Shown here one piece after another: positions 16,483 to 25,346 of a stretch of 30,947 bases of DNA; within the stretch, counting starts at the first letter, position 1, and every line of letters starts with the position of its first letter. A program made the position numbers and the translations under genes. Source of the stretch: Bacteroidota bacterium (GTDB lineage: Bacteria; Bacteroidota; Bacteroidia; JAADEI01). Where the stretch lies: positions 1-30,947 of the forward strand of contig JAJRPU010000095.1 of NCBI GenBank assembly GCA_024280615.1, written 5' to 3'. The notes beneath the pieces were generated by a model. It was not told the DNA's origin. It saw nothing but the letters and a program-made list of their open reading frames with translations, and searched no databases.

Positions 16483-17300
16483 GATGGGTTCTCAAAATTG
16501 TTAAGTTTATTCCTAATGCTATCACTCTAACCTCCCTCTTTTTAGGACTTGTAAGTATAATCTACATTATTGAAAGTGCTCAGTTGCTTGTTATTGAAGA
16601 CCTTGTCAGGCTTCGCATTGAAGTAAAGCCGACTGCCACGCTGTGGGCTCAGTTAGTGGCAGGTGCTTACTTCATTATCTTGGGGACAGTGCTTGACTTC
16701 GCCGATGGATTTGTTGCAAGACTCCTTAATGCTCAAAGTGAGATAGGGAAACATTTGGATTCCCTTGCTGATGTTGTTACTTTCGGTGTGGCTCCCGCCT
16801 TTATTTTATACCGACTACTTGCCCTTTCTTACAAGCATGGAGCCGAGGTCGCCGCCTCTTCAGAATGGATTTACTTCATCGCATTTGTTTATGCAGTCGG
16901 TGTAGCATATAGGCTTGCCCGATTCAATGCTTCAAACCAAAATCAAATAACTGATTATTTCTATGGACTTCCGGCTCCAGCTGCTGCCCTAACTGTAACA
17001 GGCTTGCCTTTCGCCCTATTACTAACTCCGGGCATAATCCAGTACTTCACTCCCACAACAATGTTCGTAACCATTGGTGTAATCACATATTTGACAATAA
17101 GTAGGATTAGAATGTTGTCTCTAAAAGGTTCTTTCACGCCTAATAGTCTAACTGGACTGTTCAGGATACTGCTACTGGTGGGCATAGTAATTGCTGCTGT
17201 CTTATTGATAATATTTTCTTTACCCATTATGCTACTTTTTCCCATCACAATGATATGGTATATCTTGCTTAGTTTTGTGTATCATATCTTGATGCCATGA
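16479..17300 (+). CDS. pssA: CDP-diacylglycerol-serine O-phosphatidyltransferase
   Basis: Integral membrane enzyme of 273 residues making phosphatidylserine from CDP-diacylglycerol and serine, the precursor of phosphatidylethanolamine. It carries the full CDP-alcohol phosphotransferase signature DGx2ARx8Gx3Dx3D: Asp76, Gly77, Ala80, Arg81, Gly90, Asp94 and Asp98 (DGFVARLLNAQSEIGKHLDS begins it). Several hydrophobic spans surround it, starting with FIPNAITLTSLFLGLVSIIY. The motif is shared with PgsA, but the overall N-terminal pattern (PNAITLTSLFLGL) and context favour the serine enzyme. ATG overlaps the pepP stop, and its own stop overlaps the purS ATG. No psd decarboxylase is adjacent. Confidence 0.88.
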   Translation: MRWVLKIVKFIPNAITLTSLFLGLVSIIYIIESAQLLVIEDLVRLRIEVKPTATLWAQLVAGAYFIILGTVLDFADGFVARLLNAQSEIGKHLDSLADVVTFGVAPAFILYRLLALSYKHGAEVAASSEWIYFIAFVYAVGVAYRLARFNASNQNQITDYFYGLPAPAAALTVTGLPFALLLTPGIIQYFTPTTMFVTIGVITYLTISRIRMLSLKGSFTPNSLTGLFRILLLVGIVIAAVLLIIFSLPIMLLFPITMIWYILLSFVYHILMP

Positions 17301-17557
17301 GTGGACGAAAATTTAAGATAGGGATAGACATAATGTTGCTTCCTGAATTGCTTGACCCACAGGGTGTGGTTGTTCATAAGGCACTTCAACAGATGGGCTT
17401 TGAAGGTGTTGAAAAGGTGAGGGTCGGCAAGCACATAGACATAGAAGTGGAAGCGTCCAGCAAGGAAGAAGCTATTAAAGTAGCCGAAGAAATGTGTTCT
17501 AAACTATTGGCAAATCCTGTTGTTGAAACCTATAGAATCAATGCGGAAGACAAGTGA
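17297..17557 (+). CDS. purS: Phosphoribosylformylglycinamidine synthase subunit PurS
   Basis: Small subunit of 86 residues that bridges PurL and PurQ in step four of purine synthesis. The pattern IDIMLLPELLDPQGVVVHKA, GFEGVEKVRVGKHIDIEVE and ANPVVETYRI matches PurS (usual VxLKxxVLDPQG). Having a separate PurS implies the small-PurL system, yet purL and purQ are not in this window. The start overlaps the pssA stop (ATGA at 17297-17300). It ends only 3 nt from the stop of the convergent minus-strand gene, leaving no room for a conventional terminator. Confidence 0.92.
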   Translation: MSGRKFKIGIDIMLLPELLDPQGVVVHKALQQMGFEGVEKVRVGKHIDIEVEASSKEEAIKVAEEMCSKLLANPVVETYRINAEDK

Positions 17558-17560
17558 CTT

Positions 17561-18448
17561 TTAGGCTTCCCATTTAATTAATTCGTTGTAAAGGTTAGAA
17601 AGGGCATTAGAGAATAAAATTTTGTTGTCTTTCTCAAGGGCTATTTGAAGGTTGGTAATATATAGAGATATTGCTTCAGGCATAGTTAAAGGTTCTAAAA
17701 TGTTTTCCGCGTTTCCAGCATTATATTCTTTGAGAAGTTTCTGTAACGCTTCCGGTTCAAGGATTACTGCTTCTTCCATCAGGGCGATAAAGAAGTGTAC
17801 ATGGGTGAAGTCTATCCTTTCATAAAAATCCTTTCCTGAATATGCTAAGACAATGTAATCTCCGGCAGCAAACGGGTTGAGAAGAACTCCTACTGATTCC
17901 AGCAGAGCTATATAAAACAATGATAGGAACAGAGCCGAAGCCCTATATGACCTGAGGAGACTAGCTGGCAGATAGGACCTCCAGTGAACTGGGTCCAAAA
18001 GCCCTTTGTAGGAATATATGTCAAAAAACAATCTGTTGAGTGTTCTGATTTTATCCAGTGGTGTATCTGTTTCGTTTGTTTCAAGCCAGATAATTCTTTC
18101 CAACCGTTTAAATCTTTCTTGAACGAAATCTGCATATCTGGGCTCCAACCATTTTTGAAGGTCAAGGAAGAGTTCCATTAGAAATATCTCTCCTTCTTGC
18201 TTGTGCATCTTAAACCTATTCATTATGCTATCAAACTCAATGAGTTTAATAAGGGTTTGCGACCGTTCTCTGGCAAGTTCATTTTCACTGCTATAATTCA
18301 CAAGTTGTAATTCGCCTATAATTTCCATACCTTGAGAGAGGATAACTTCTTTGACATGTTCATACACGTAAGGGTCTGGGTCTTCCAATAGTTTCAAAAT
18401 TGCTTTCAGTTCTTTTTCTGAGAGCCTTTTTTCAATATCTCTCTGCAT
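17561..18448 (-). CDS. SirB1/YchA-like (transglutaminase-like core) family protein
   Basis: Protein of 295 residues. An N-terminal HEAT-like section (KAILKLLEDPDPYVYEHVKE) is followed by a block that parallels the SirB1 family: RLERIIWLETNETDTPLDKI (115-134), LNRLFFDIYSYKG (137-149), and LFLSLFYIALLESVGV (173-188), equal to the family's GNPISLxxLYxxxAxxLG section. The conserved PGHF that follows in the family is replaced by AAGDYIV here, and no Cys-His-Asp triad is apparent, so a catalytic role is doubtful. Function is unknown in the family. The start lies 43 nt inside the 3' end of topA, and the N-terminal DPDP motif matches homologues, supporting it. Co-transcribed with topA. Confidence 0.6.
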   Translation of the reverse strand: MQRDIEKRLSEKELKAILKLLEDPDPYVYEHVKEVILSQGMEIIGELQLVNYSSENELARERSQTLIKLIEFDSIMNRFKMHKQEGEIFLMELFLDLQKWLEPRYADFVQERFKRLERIIWLETNETDTPLDKIRTLNRLFFDIYSYKGLLDPVHWRSYLPASLLRSYRASALFLSLFYIALLESVGVLLNPFAAGDYIVLAYSGKDFYERIDFTHVHFFIALMEEAVILEPEALQKLLKEYNAGNAENILEPLTMPEAISLYITNLQIALEKDNKILFSNALSNLYNELIKWEA

Positions 18449-20721
18449 TGCTCAAGGGTTATATTTTCAGGGTTTATGTCGTTAGGTATTGGCACTCTTT
18501 TTCTGCCTCGGGACACGTAGGCAGTGCTGTCTTCCCCTCGGACAACATATATGAATGACCTGCCATCCTTAAATCTTTTAACAATTTTTTTCTGTTCATT
18601 TTCACGCTTTTCAATTATTTTTTCTGCCTCTATAATAGAGACGCTTAAAGGGTCGTCAAGGTTGCGTATGGGATATGTTTTTCCGTCGTATTCAAGGTAA
18701 AATCCGTAAGGTCCCACTTTCAACACAACAGGTTTTCCTTTCAGAAGCCCCAGTTCCTTGGGTAGTTCTGCTAACCTCAGGGCATCTTCAAGGGAAATAG
18801 AATCAATTCTGTAAGGGGGTGGCAAAGGCAGGAATTTAACGTTTCCGCCTCCTGGTGCTCCAATTTGAACAATAGGACCATATTTTCCTAAGCGTGCATA
18901 GACGTCTTTGCCATCTGGTGTTTCGCCCAGGAGTCTTTGTCCTGTAAATTGATTATCATTCAAAGCCTGTTCAACCTGCTTACTGAATGAATCGTAGAAG
19001 TCCTTTAGAACATCTTTCCAATTGGCTTCTCCTCTTGCTATTGCATCCAGTTGCTCCTCCATTCTGGCAGTGAAGTCATAATCCAGAATTTCCGGAAACT
19101 GCTTAATCAAATAATCGGTAACGATGAATGCTAGTTGAGTTGGGACAAGCCTCCTTTTTTCTGCTCCATAACGTTCTTTGATGACTTTTTTTGAGAATGA
19201 GTTTGGTGTTGCCTGCATAATAATTGTGTCAACCAGTTGTCCGGGAATGTCCTTAACTTCTACATATTTTCTTCTAATTATTGTGTCTACTGTGGGTGCA
19301 TATGTTGATGGTCTGCCAATGCCTCTTTTTTCAAGTTCTCTGACGAGAGTTGCTTCGCTATATCTGGCTGGTGGCTTACTCCTAATTTGTCTGGCTTCAA
19401 TTATGATTGGATATAGATATTGTTTTTCTTTCAAATTCGGCAACTTAGTTGCTTCTGCCGTTTCCTCGGTCTCATAGACTTTAAGGAATCCTTCAAACTC
19501 AATAACATCTGTTTTTGCCTTGAAGGGATAAGGTGTTTTGTTTCCCTCAATGGTGAGGGTTGTTCTTTTAATTTTTGCTGGTGCCATTTGACTGGCTATA
19601 GTGCGAGCCCAAATTAATTTGTATAATTTCTTCTCAAGGTCACTGCCGGGAATATCTGTTCTGGTCAGGTCGGTTGGTCTGATTGCTTCGTGTGCTTCCT
19701 GTGCGTTGCGTGCCTTTGTTTGAAACTGTCTTGGATGGCTATATTCCTTGCCAAACATTGACGTGATTGCCTGTTTGGCTTGGGCAATTGCCTCGTCTGA
19801 GAGATGCACTGAATCAGTTCGCATATAGGTAATATATCCGGTTTCATACAATTTCTGAGCGATAGCCATTGTTGTAGCAACAGGCAATCCCAATACTCTA
19901 TATGCTTCCTGCTGAAGGGTTGAAGTTACGAAGGGCGGTGGCGGGCTCTTTGTAACTTGCTTCTCTTCTATCTTGGTTATTGTGAACGAATCTGTTGCTG
20001 CCGTTTGGACTATTTGTTTCGCTTCGTCTTCCTCCTCTGGATGATAGTCCATTAAGGCTTTTATAACAGGTTCTCCTTCCGGTTTCACAGCAAATTGTCC
20101 GGATATTCTAAAGTAAATGCGTGGTTTGAAGTTCTCTATTTCACGTTCTTTCTCAACTATGAGTCTCACTGCCACGGACTGGACCCGTCCTGCCGACAAT
20201 GCCTTCTGACCCCTGATCTTCCTCCATAACAGTGGCGACAATCGGTATCCAACTATTCTATCCAGTATTCTACGAGCTTGTTGAGCATTAACCAGATTTT
20301 TATCCAGTGGTCTGGGGTTTGCCACTGCCTGTTTAATTGCCTTAGGTGTTATTTCGTGGAAAACTGCTCGTAGTGCTTGACTCTCCGGAATGTTTAGGAC
20401 GTGAGCCAGATGCCATGCTATAGCCTCCCCTTCACGGTCCTCATCGGTGGCAAGCAGAACTAACTGAGCATCTTTAATGAGTTTTTTTAATTCTGAAATT
20501 ATCTTTTTCTTTTTAGGAATGATGACATATTCTGGTTCAAATCCTTTATCTATGTCAACGCCGAACTTCTTTTCAGGCAGGTCCCTGACGTGTCCCTGAC
20601 TGGAACCGACTGCATATCCGCTTTTGAGAATCTTCTGTATGGTGCGAGCCTTAGCAGGGGACTCAACAATCAGAACAACCTTACCTTTTCCTCCACTTTT
20701 TTTGCCTTTCTTAGTTGCCAT
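18406..20721 (-). CDS. topA: DNA topoisomerase I (type IA)
   Basis: Enzyme of 771 residues that relaxes negative supercoils. The Toprim domain starts at VVLIVESPAKA (Glu20) and has the acidic triplet in LLATDEDREGEA (Asp93, Asp95). The active-site tyrosine is Tyr299 in GYITYMRTDS. LVRELEKRGIGRPSTYAPT and the domain II-IV hinge are intact. The C-terminus has repeat sections LGKYGPIVQIG and VGPYGFYLEYDGKTYPI (topoisomerase C-terminal repeats) instead of Cys4 zinc ribbons. The lysine-rich N-terminus (MATKKGKKSGGKGK) is common in this phylum. The 3' end overlaps the SirB1-like gene by 43 nt. Confidence 0.96.
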   Translation of the reverse strand: MATKKGKKSGGKGKVVLIVESPAKARTIQKILKSGYAVGSSQGHVRDLPEKKFGVDIDKGFEPEYVIIPKKKKIISELKKLIKDAQLVLLATDEDREGEAIAWHLAHVLNIPESQALRAVFHEITPKAIKQAVANPRPLDKNLVNAQQARRILDRIVGYRLSPLLWRKIRGQKALSAGRVQSVAVRLIVEKEREIENFKPRIYFRISGQFAVKPEGEPVIKALMDYHPEEEDEAKQIVQTAATDSFTITKIEEKQVTKSPPPPFVTSTLQQEAYRVLGLPVATTMAIAQKLYETGYITYMRTDSVHLSDEAIAQAKQAITSMFGKEYSHPRQFQTKARNAQEAHEAIRPTDLTRTDIPGSDLEKKLYKLIWARTIASQMAPAKIKRTTLTIEGNKTPYPFKAKTDVIEFEGFLKVYETEETAEATKLPNLKEKQYLYPIIIEARQIRSKPPARYSEATLVRELEKRGIGRPSTYAPTVDTIIRRKYVEVKDIPGQLVDTIIMQATPNSFSKKVIKERYGAEKRRLVPTQLAFIVTDYLIKQFPEILDYDFTARMEEQLDAIARGEANWKDVLKDFYDSFSKQVEQALNDNQFTGQRLLGETPDGKDVYARLGKYGPIVQIGAPGGGNVKFLPLPPPYRIDSISLEDALRLAELPKELGLLKGKPVVLKVGPYGFYLEYDGKTYPIRNLDDPLSVSIIEAEKIIEKRENEQKKIVKRFKDGRSFIYVVRGEDSTAYVSRGRKRVPIPNDINPENITLEQCREILKKGSQKKN

Positions 20722-20806
20722 AATCCATAAAAATTATCTGTGTTCAAAATCTAAAATACGACTAAAATTCTGAAAAAGTTCAAATTGAGAACTAAGATAT
20801 GTCTGA

Positions 20807-22453
20807 TTACGTCTTCACGAAGGCAACTGTCTTGCGCCCCGCATTTTTTGAACCAACTTCAAAGATGTACGCGCCCTGTGCCAATTCCTTAACATCTATT
20901 GCCAACCTGAAAACTCCTATTACCATGGGAATTTGCTGGAAATAAACCGTCTCCCCTTTCATATTGACTATTCTGACGAAAAATCCGTCTCCCTCTGGTA
21001 ATTGTATCTCTGCATAAAGTACATCTTCAACGGGATTGGGATTTATTGTTAACTTAATCTCAGACGGAGGTTCAATGTATCTCACTTTTATGTCTCTTGA
21101 TTCTCCTTTTTTAAGATAAACCGCGTATACTGTTGGGGCCGCTCTACTCTGCGTGCCATCATTAATCCAGAAAATGTTGGGTGCACTGCTATTAATCCCA
21201 CCAATGATATACCCAATCAAGACGCGCTTATTCTCTGGAATCTTGTTCAGATGCAAAATCTCTCCATCTATGTATTGCACATCAGGGCTTGAAACAGGTA
21301 TGAATTCTGAAGATGCCCCTACCAATCCAGGCATGTCGCCAATCTTATATTCGCTCAATGTCCAATCGGAATGCCTTGTAACCTTGCTTATTGTGGAAAC
21401 GAAGGGTACGCTATCATCCCGGATTAGGTTGCCTAAGGAATCCATATAAAATTGTGCTATTCCTCCGAAGAATATTGTATGCATCTGGTTAGCAGTAGAG
21501 TCCCAAATGGGAACTTTTGCCGAGTGATAGTGGCTTAGATAGATATTTTCATTTACAACTTGGTATCCCGTGTCAAAAACATTAACGCTATTGAGGAATG
21601 GCAAGTTGGCTGTGAACTGAAAGACTCCAGTGAACATAGTGAATCCTCGGGAACCATCGGGGAAAATTTGCGGGCTCATATTGTAGTCTCTGCGGTGCAG
21701 GTTAGCCCTGTCTTTAATTGCTGAATAGTCCTGTATGGATAGAGTTGTGCCATCGTCTATTATCTTAAATTTTCTTATTTCTTCAGTGTATTCTTGGGTA
21801 AAAGAGGCTCCTCCCATTGGGTTATACCGTCCCATAAATTTCTGTCCTCCGCATAGATAGAAGAAAGAATCCAAGTGTCCCAATTGGCCTCCTGTAACTT
21901 GCATACGTGCGTCTTCAATTTGCCTGAAGTACTTAGCAAATGGTTTGCCATTAATTATTGCATCAACCACACTGTCAACATGAATAGCTGTCAAATTTGG
22001 AAATGTTATATGGTCTCCTGCCGTAGCACTATATCCATAACCCCCTATTATGTATAAAATGGAATCTCTTTGGTAAAATTGCATATTAGTTGATTGCAGC
22101 TGTTCCTGAATTGAAGTGGGTAAAGAAGTTAGAGGTGCTGTCCATACTCTTTGAGCCTTAATATCAAGGACTATAAAGTCTTTATTACTTTGTGCTGGGT
22201 CAAATGTTTCAAAGGGGCGACGTAAGTGTAACCCATCTCTCCTGCCTCCTATAATCAGAATCTTGCCATCGGAAGATTTTCCCCATGCAAAAGATTGGAC
22301 CCCTGGCATATTGGGAATGCTTATTGGCTCCACTTCCACAATAAATTGTTCCTGTGTTAGTGCAACCGGGCTTAATGCTAAGCCCACAATTGCTACTAGT
22401 GTTACCTTTAGCCGAGCTGCCAGTCCTGCCAATTGTTTGAATAACACTTTCAT
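20807..22453 (-). CDS. T9SS-exported Kelch-like beta-propeller protein (paralog B)
   Basis: Exported protein of about 548 residues from ATG 22453. The signal peptide core is VTLVAIVGLALSPVALT, cut before QEQF. An in-frame GTG 12 codons upstream (22489) would add a polar extension before the signal, so ATG 22453 is preferred. The body has Kelch-type beta-sheet blades with repeated IIGG/YLCGG/FFGG strands (KILIIGGRRDGLHLRRPFET; SILYIIGGYGYS; FFYLCGGQ; YIIGGINSS). The last 80 or so residues form a Por secretion sorting domain (LTINPNPVEDVLYAEI ... GAYIFEVGSKNAG). It lies directly after its paralog, and most of its length aligns with it. Surface or secreted location follows from the tail; the ligand or substrate is unknown. 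Confidence 0.8.
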   Translation of the reverse strand: MKVLFKQLAGLAARLKVTLVAIVGLALSPVALTQEQFIVEVEPISIPNMPGVQSFAWGKSSDGKILIIGGRRDGLHLRRPFETFDPAQSNKDFIVLDIKAQRVWTAPLTSLPTSIQEQLQSTNMQFYQRDSILYIIGGYGYSATAGDHITFPNLTAIHVDSVVDAIINGKPFAKYFRQIEDARMQVTGGQLGHLDSFFYLCGGQKFMGRYNPMGGASFTQEYTEEIRKFKIIDDGTTLSIQDYSAIKDRANLHRRDYNMSPQIFPDGSRGFTMFTGVFQFTANLPFLNSVNVFDTGYQVVNENIYLSHYHSAKVPIWDSTANQMHTIFFGGIAQFYMDSLGNLIRDDSVPFVSTISKVTRHSDWTLSEYKIGDMPGLVGASSEFIPVSSPDVQYIDGEILHLNKIPENKRVLIGYIIGGINSSAPNIFWINDGTQSRAAPTVYAVYLKKGESRDIKVRYIEPPSEIKLTINPNPVEDVLYAEIQLPEGDGFFVRIVNMKGETVYFQQIPMVIGVFRLAIDVKELAQGAYIFEVGSKNAGRKTVAFVKT

Positions 22454-22492
22454 GCTTTTTGTTTTTAAGTTAGAATCATAAATGTTCACTAA

Positions 22493-24124
22493 TTAATTTA
22501 CTGTAATTGTTACTGATTCTCGTGTCTTATGGTTTTTGGATGCCACTTCAATGATATAATGTCCGGAGTCCCATTTTGAAACATCTAATTTATATGGCAT
22601 TTCTTGTTTGGAGAGTGCTTTCATCAAGACAATTTTGCCTTCAGTTGAATAAACAGTGAGTGTTAAATCAGAATCTTCAAAGTTGGGATTTATTTTAAGC
22701 AAGACAAATTCAGTTGCTGGATTGGGAAACACTTCAAGTCCCATAACATCAGGACTTTTGTGAGGAACAACAGGTATATCTGTAACTTCACTACTGTCTT
22801 TTATGATAAATACTGCATAGATGGTTGTGTCTGCAATGCTCTGCGTGCCATCATTAATCCAGAAAATGTTGGGTGCACTGCTGTTAATTCCTCCAATGAT
22901 ATACCCTATCAATACTCGTCTGTTCCACGGCAATTTGTTTAGATTTAAAATCTCTCCATTTATGTAATATTGTTTTGCTTCCAAAGCGGGGATGAACTCA
23001 GAAGATGCTCCCACTAATCCCGGCATATCCCCTATTTTATATTCACTAATGGTCCAGTCAGAATGCCTAGTAACCTTGCTTATTGTGGTAACAAACGGTA
23101 CGCTATCATTTCTAATTAAATTGCCTGCCGAGTCAATATAGTATTGTGCTATACCTCCGAAAAAGACTGTATGCATCTCGTTATATGCAGAGTCCCAAAT
23201 AGGAACTTTTGCCGAGTGATAGTGGCTCAAATATATATTTTGATTTACCACTTGATAACCTGTATCAAAGACGTTGACGCTGTTAAGGAATGGAAGGTCT
23301 GCACCAACCTGAAAAACACCGGTGAACATAGTGAAACCGTGTGAACCATCAGGAAATATCTGCAGACTCATATTATAATCTCTCCTGTGAAGGTTTGCAG
23401 GGTCTCTCCACACTGTGGTATCTGAAATGGTTATGTTTGTGCCGTCATCAATAATTTTGAACTTGCGTATTTCTTCTACATAGAATTGAGTGAAAGAGGG
23501 TCCGTTCATTGGGTTGTAACGTCCCATAAAAATTTGTCCTCCGCAGAGGTAAAAGAAAGAATCCAGATATCCCAATTGGCCTCCGGTTACTTGGAAAAAT
23601 GTGTCTTGAACCTGTCTAAAATATGAGTCAAAAGGTTTTCCGTTAATTATGGCGTCAACCACGCTATCCACATGAACTGCTGTTAGATATGGAAAAGTTA
23701 TGTGGTCGCCTGCTGTTGGACTGTACCCATAACCTCCGATGATGTAAAGGATAGAATCTCTTTGGTAAAATTGCATATTAGTTGATTGTAGCTGTTCTTG
23801 CAAAGAAGTTGGCAATGAAGTTAATGGGGCTGTCCAGACGTTATTGCCCAAAATATCCAGAACAATCAAGTCTTTGTTGTTATAGGCTGGGTCAAAAGTT
23901 TCAAAAGGACGACGCAGATGTAGTCCATCCCTTCTACCTCCTATAATTAAAATTTTTCCGTCTGATGATGTTCCCCATGCAAAAGATTGGACTCCCGGCA
24001 TATTAGGGATGTGTATTGGAAGAAGTTCCACTCTGAAGGGTTCCTGAGCCTTGATACTATTGAGCATTAATAAAGCTAAAGTTATAATTCCGCTAAGTGT
24101 TTTCTGTAAACTTCTGTCTCTCAT
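22493..24124 (-). CDS. T9SS-exported Kelch-like beta-propeller protein (paralog A)
   Basis: Exported protein of about 543 residues. The frame is open up to 24172, but the start is placed at ATG 24124 because it gives a clean signal peptide (LSGIITLALLMLNSIKA, cut before QEP) and because a TTTG-N19-TATCTTTG promoter occupies 24143-24173, so the upstream codons are untranscribed. Kelch-like blades match those of the following gene almost residue for residue (for example RRPFETFDPA and TSTNMQ-type loops, NSSAPNIFWINDGTQS). The C-terminal sorting domain (LEVFPNPATEFVLLKI ... GHYIIEVASKNHK) differs markedly from that of the paralog. No enzyme motif is visible. The downstream paralog begins 39 nt after this stop, consistent with one transcript. 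Confidence 0.8.
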   Translation of the reverse strand: MRDRSLQKTLSGIITLALLMLNSIKAQEPFRVELLPIHIPNMPGVQSFAWGTSSDGKILIIGGRRDGLHLRRPFETFDPAYNNKDLIVLDILGNNVWTAPLTSLPTSLQEQLQSTNMQFYQRDSILYIIGGYGYSPTAGDHITFPYLTAVHVDSVVDAIINGKPFDSYFRQVQDTFFQVTGGQLGYLDSFFYLCGGQIFMGRYNPMNGPSFTQFYVEEIRKFKIIDDGTNITISDTTVWRDPANLHRRDYNMSLQIFPDGSHGFTMFTGVFQVGADLPFLNSVNVFDTGYQVVNQNIYLSHYHSAKVPIWDSAYNEMHTVFFGGIAQYYIDSAGNLIRNDSVPFVTTISKVTRHSDWTISEYKIGDMPGLVGASSEFIPALEAKQYYINGEILNLNKLPWNRRVLIGYIIGGINSSAPNIFWINDGTQSIADTTIYAVFIIKDSSEVTDIPVVPHKSPDVMGLEVFPNPATEFVLLKINPNFEDSDLTLTVYSTEGKIVLMKALSKQEMPYKLDVSKWDSGHYIIEVASKNHKTRESVTITVN

Positions 24125-24142
24125 GTTTGCCAATTTGATTAA

Positions 24143-24173
24143 CAAAGATACGAGATGAAGCTTACAAACCAAA
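24143..24173 (-). promoter_or_regulatory. Bacteroidota-type promoter for the Kelch/T9SS pair
   Basis: On the minus strand: TTTG (24170-24173), 19-nt spacer, exact TATCTTTG (24143-24150). Predicted transcription start near 24136, about 12 nt before the ATG at 24124. This is the best promoter match in the window and it fixes the gene start. Confidence 0.5.
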
Positions 24174-24222
24174 TCTATGTTCTCGGAATACTATACAGCG
24201 TTTCAAGGCAATAATAAGGTTG

Positions 24223-24294
24223 AGCGGGCGACGGGATTTGAACCCGCGACCCCCAGCTTGGGAAGCTGGTGCTCTACCCCTGAGCTACGCCCGC
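24223..24294 (-). tRNA. tRNA-Gly (anticodon CCC)
   Basis: A 72-nt cloverleaf on the minus strand: acceptor GCGGGCG paired with CGCCCGC, D-arm GCTC/GAGC, anticodon stem CCAGC/GCTGG around loop TTCCCAA (anticodon CCC, reading GGG), variable GGGTC, T-arm GCGGG with loop TTCAAAT, and a U discriminator as expected for glycine. CCA is not encoded. It lies between the Kelch genes and rsgA and is unaffiliated with other tRNAs. Confidence 0.95.
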
Positions 24295-24372
24295 ATCCGT
24301 ATATATTTGAACAAAAGCGAGGGAACAAAAGTTCATATCACATAAATTATTTTAGCACAAAAGGAAGGGCTT

Positions 24373-25299
24373 CTGAGTAACGAGTTAACAAAAGGGATTG
24401 TTGTTAGAAGTGGGATTCAAAGTGTGGAAGTTGAATTGCCTGATGGGAAGGTTGTTAAGGCAGTGGTGCGAGGCAAATTCAGGCTCCTTTCATTTAGAAC
24501 AACCTCTCCAGTGACCGTTGGGGATGTTGTTTATTTACGGCTTTTAGAAGATGGTACTGGCGTTATTGAAAACATAGAAGAACGTAAAAATTATCTTGTC
24601 AGGAAATGGCCTCATCGTAGACACACATATCAATTGTTAGCGTCTAACATAGACCAGGCTATTTTAATCGCTACCTTAGTGAAACCTCGCACTTCAACAG
24701 GATTCATTGACAGATTTCTTATAGCAACGGAAAGCCAAGAGATTCCGACTATTATCTTTTTCAACAAATATGACCTTTATGAAAGCGAAGAGAAGAAAAT
24801 GCTTGAAGAGTTGCGAGAAGGATACACTAAGGCGGGATACACTGTGCTCAAGGGTAGTTTAATGGATAGTAACACAATAGATATTATTAAGGAGATTGTC
24901 AAAGGAAAGAAAACTTTATTATCTGGTCATTCAGGAGTGGGTAAATCCACATTAATAAATGCGTTGGTGCCCCACGCAAATGTTAAAACACAGGAAGTGT
25001 CTGAATATAGCGGAAAAGGGAAACATACCACTACGTATTCTAGAATGTATAAGCTCCCAGAAGGCGGATATTTAATTGACACTCCGGGAATAAAAGAATT
25101 TGACGTTCCGGGCTTAACAAAGCGGAACTTGAGGGACCTGTATCCAGAATTTAGAAGCATTCAAGACGAATGCAGATACAACGATTGCCTGCACGTTAAC
25201 GAGCCGGACTGTGCAGTTAGAGATGCCGTGAAAATTGGGCAAATACCTATGTTCAGGTATCAAAACTACTTGCGAATTTTAGCTACACTTCCTAATTAA
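24373..25299 (+). CDS. rsgA: Ribosome small subunit-dependent GTPase A
   Basis: Circularly permuted GTPase for late 30S maturation, 308 residues if started at CTG 24373. OB-fold N-terminus: TKGIVVRSGIQSVEVELPDG, RGKFRL, then ERKNYLVRKW. GTPase motifs in permuted order: G4 NKYD (131-134), P-loop GHSGVGKST (185-193), switch with GKGKHTTTY, and G3 DTPG (236-239). C-terminal zinc site: Cys267, Cys272, His274, Cys280. The first standard start is GTG 24424, but it would remove the conserved KGxVxxSxG first strand. The CTG follows AAGGAAGGG by four nt and gives the expected start; no ATG or TTG is available. Divergent from tRNA-Gly. Confidence 0.9.
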   Translation: MSNELTKGIVVRSGIQSVEVELPDGKVVKAVVRGKFRLLSFRTTSPVTVGDVVYLRLLEDGTGVIENIEERKNYLVRKWPHRRHTYQLLASNIDQAILIATLVKPRTSTGFIDRFLIATESQEIPTIIFFNKYDLYESEEKKMLEELREGYTKAGYTVLKGSLMDSNTIDIIKEIVKGKKTLLSGHSGVGKSTLINALVPHANVKTQEVSEYSGKGKHTTTYSRMYKLPEGGYLIDTPGIKEFDVPGLTKRNLRDLYPEFRSIQDECRYNDCLHVNEPDCAVRDAVKIGQIPMFRYQNYLRILATLPN

Positions 25300-25302
25300 G
25301 CT

Positions 25303-25334
25303 TTTGGCTTATGTATAAAATACTCGTAATTTTA
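25303..25334 (+). promoter_or_regulatory. Bacteroidota-type promoter for the lipoprotein/barrel pair
   Basis: TTTG (25303-25306), 20-nt spacer, TAATTTTA (25327-25334, one mismatch). Predicted transcription start about 25341, just before ATG 25347. It makes the ATG at 25311, which lies between the two boxes, unlikely as a start. Confidence 0.4.
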
Positions 25335-25346
25335 CATAAGCGAACG

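Noticed and set aside
24124..24172. Longer N-terminus for Kelch paralog A
   Set aside because: It would place the start upstream of the promoter and put a polar extension before the signal peptide.
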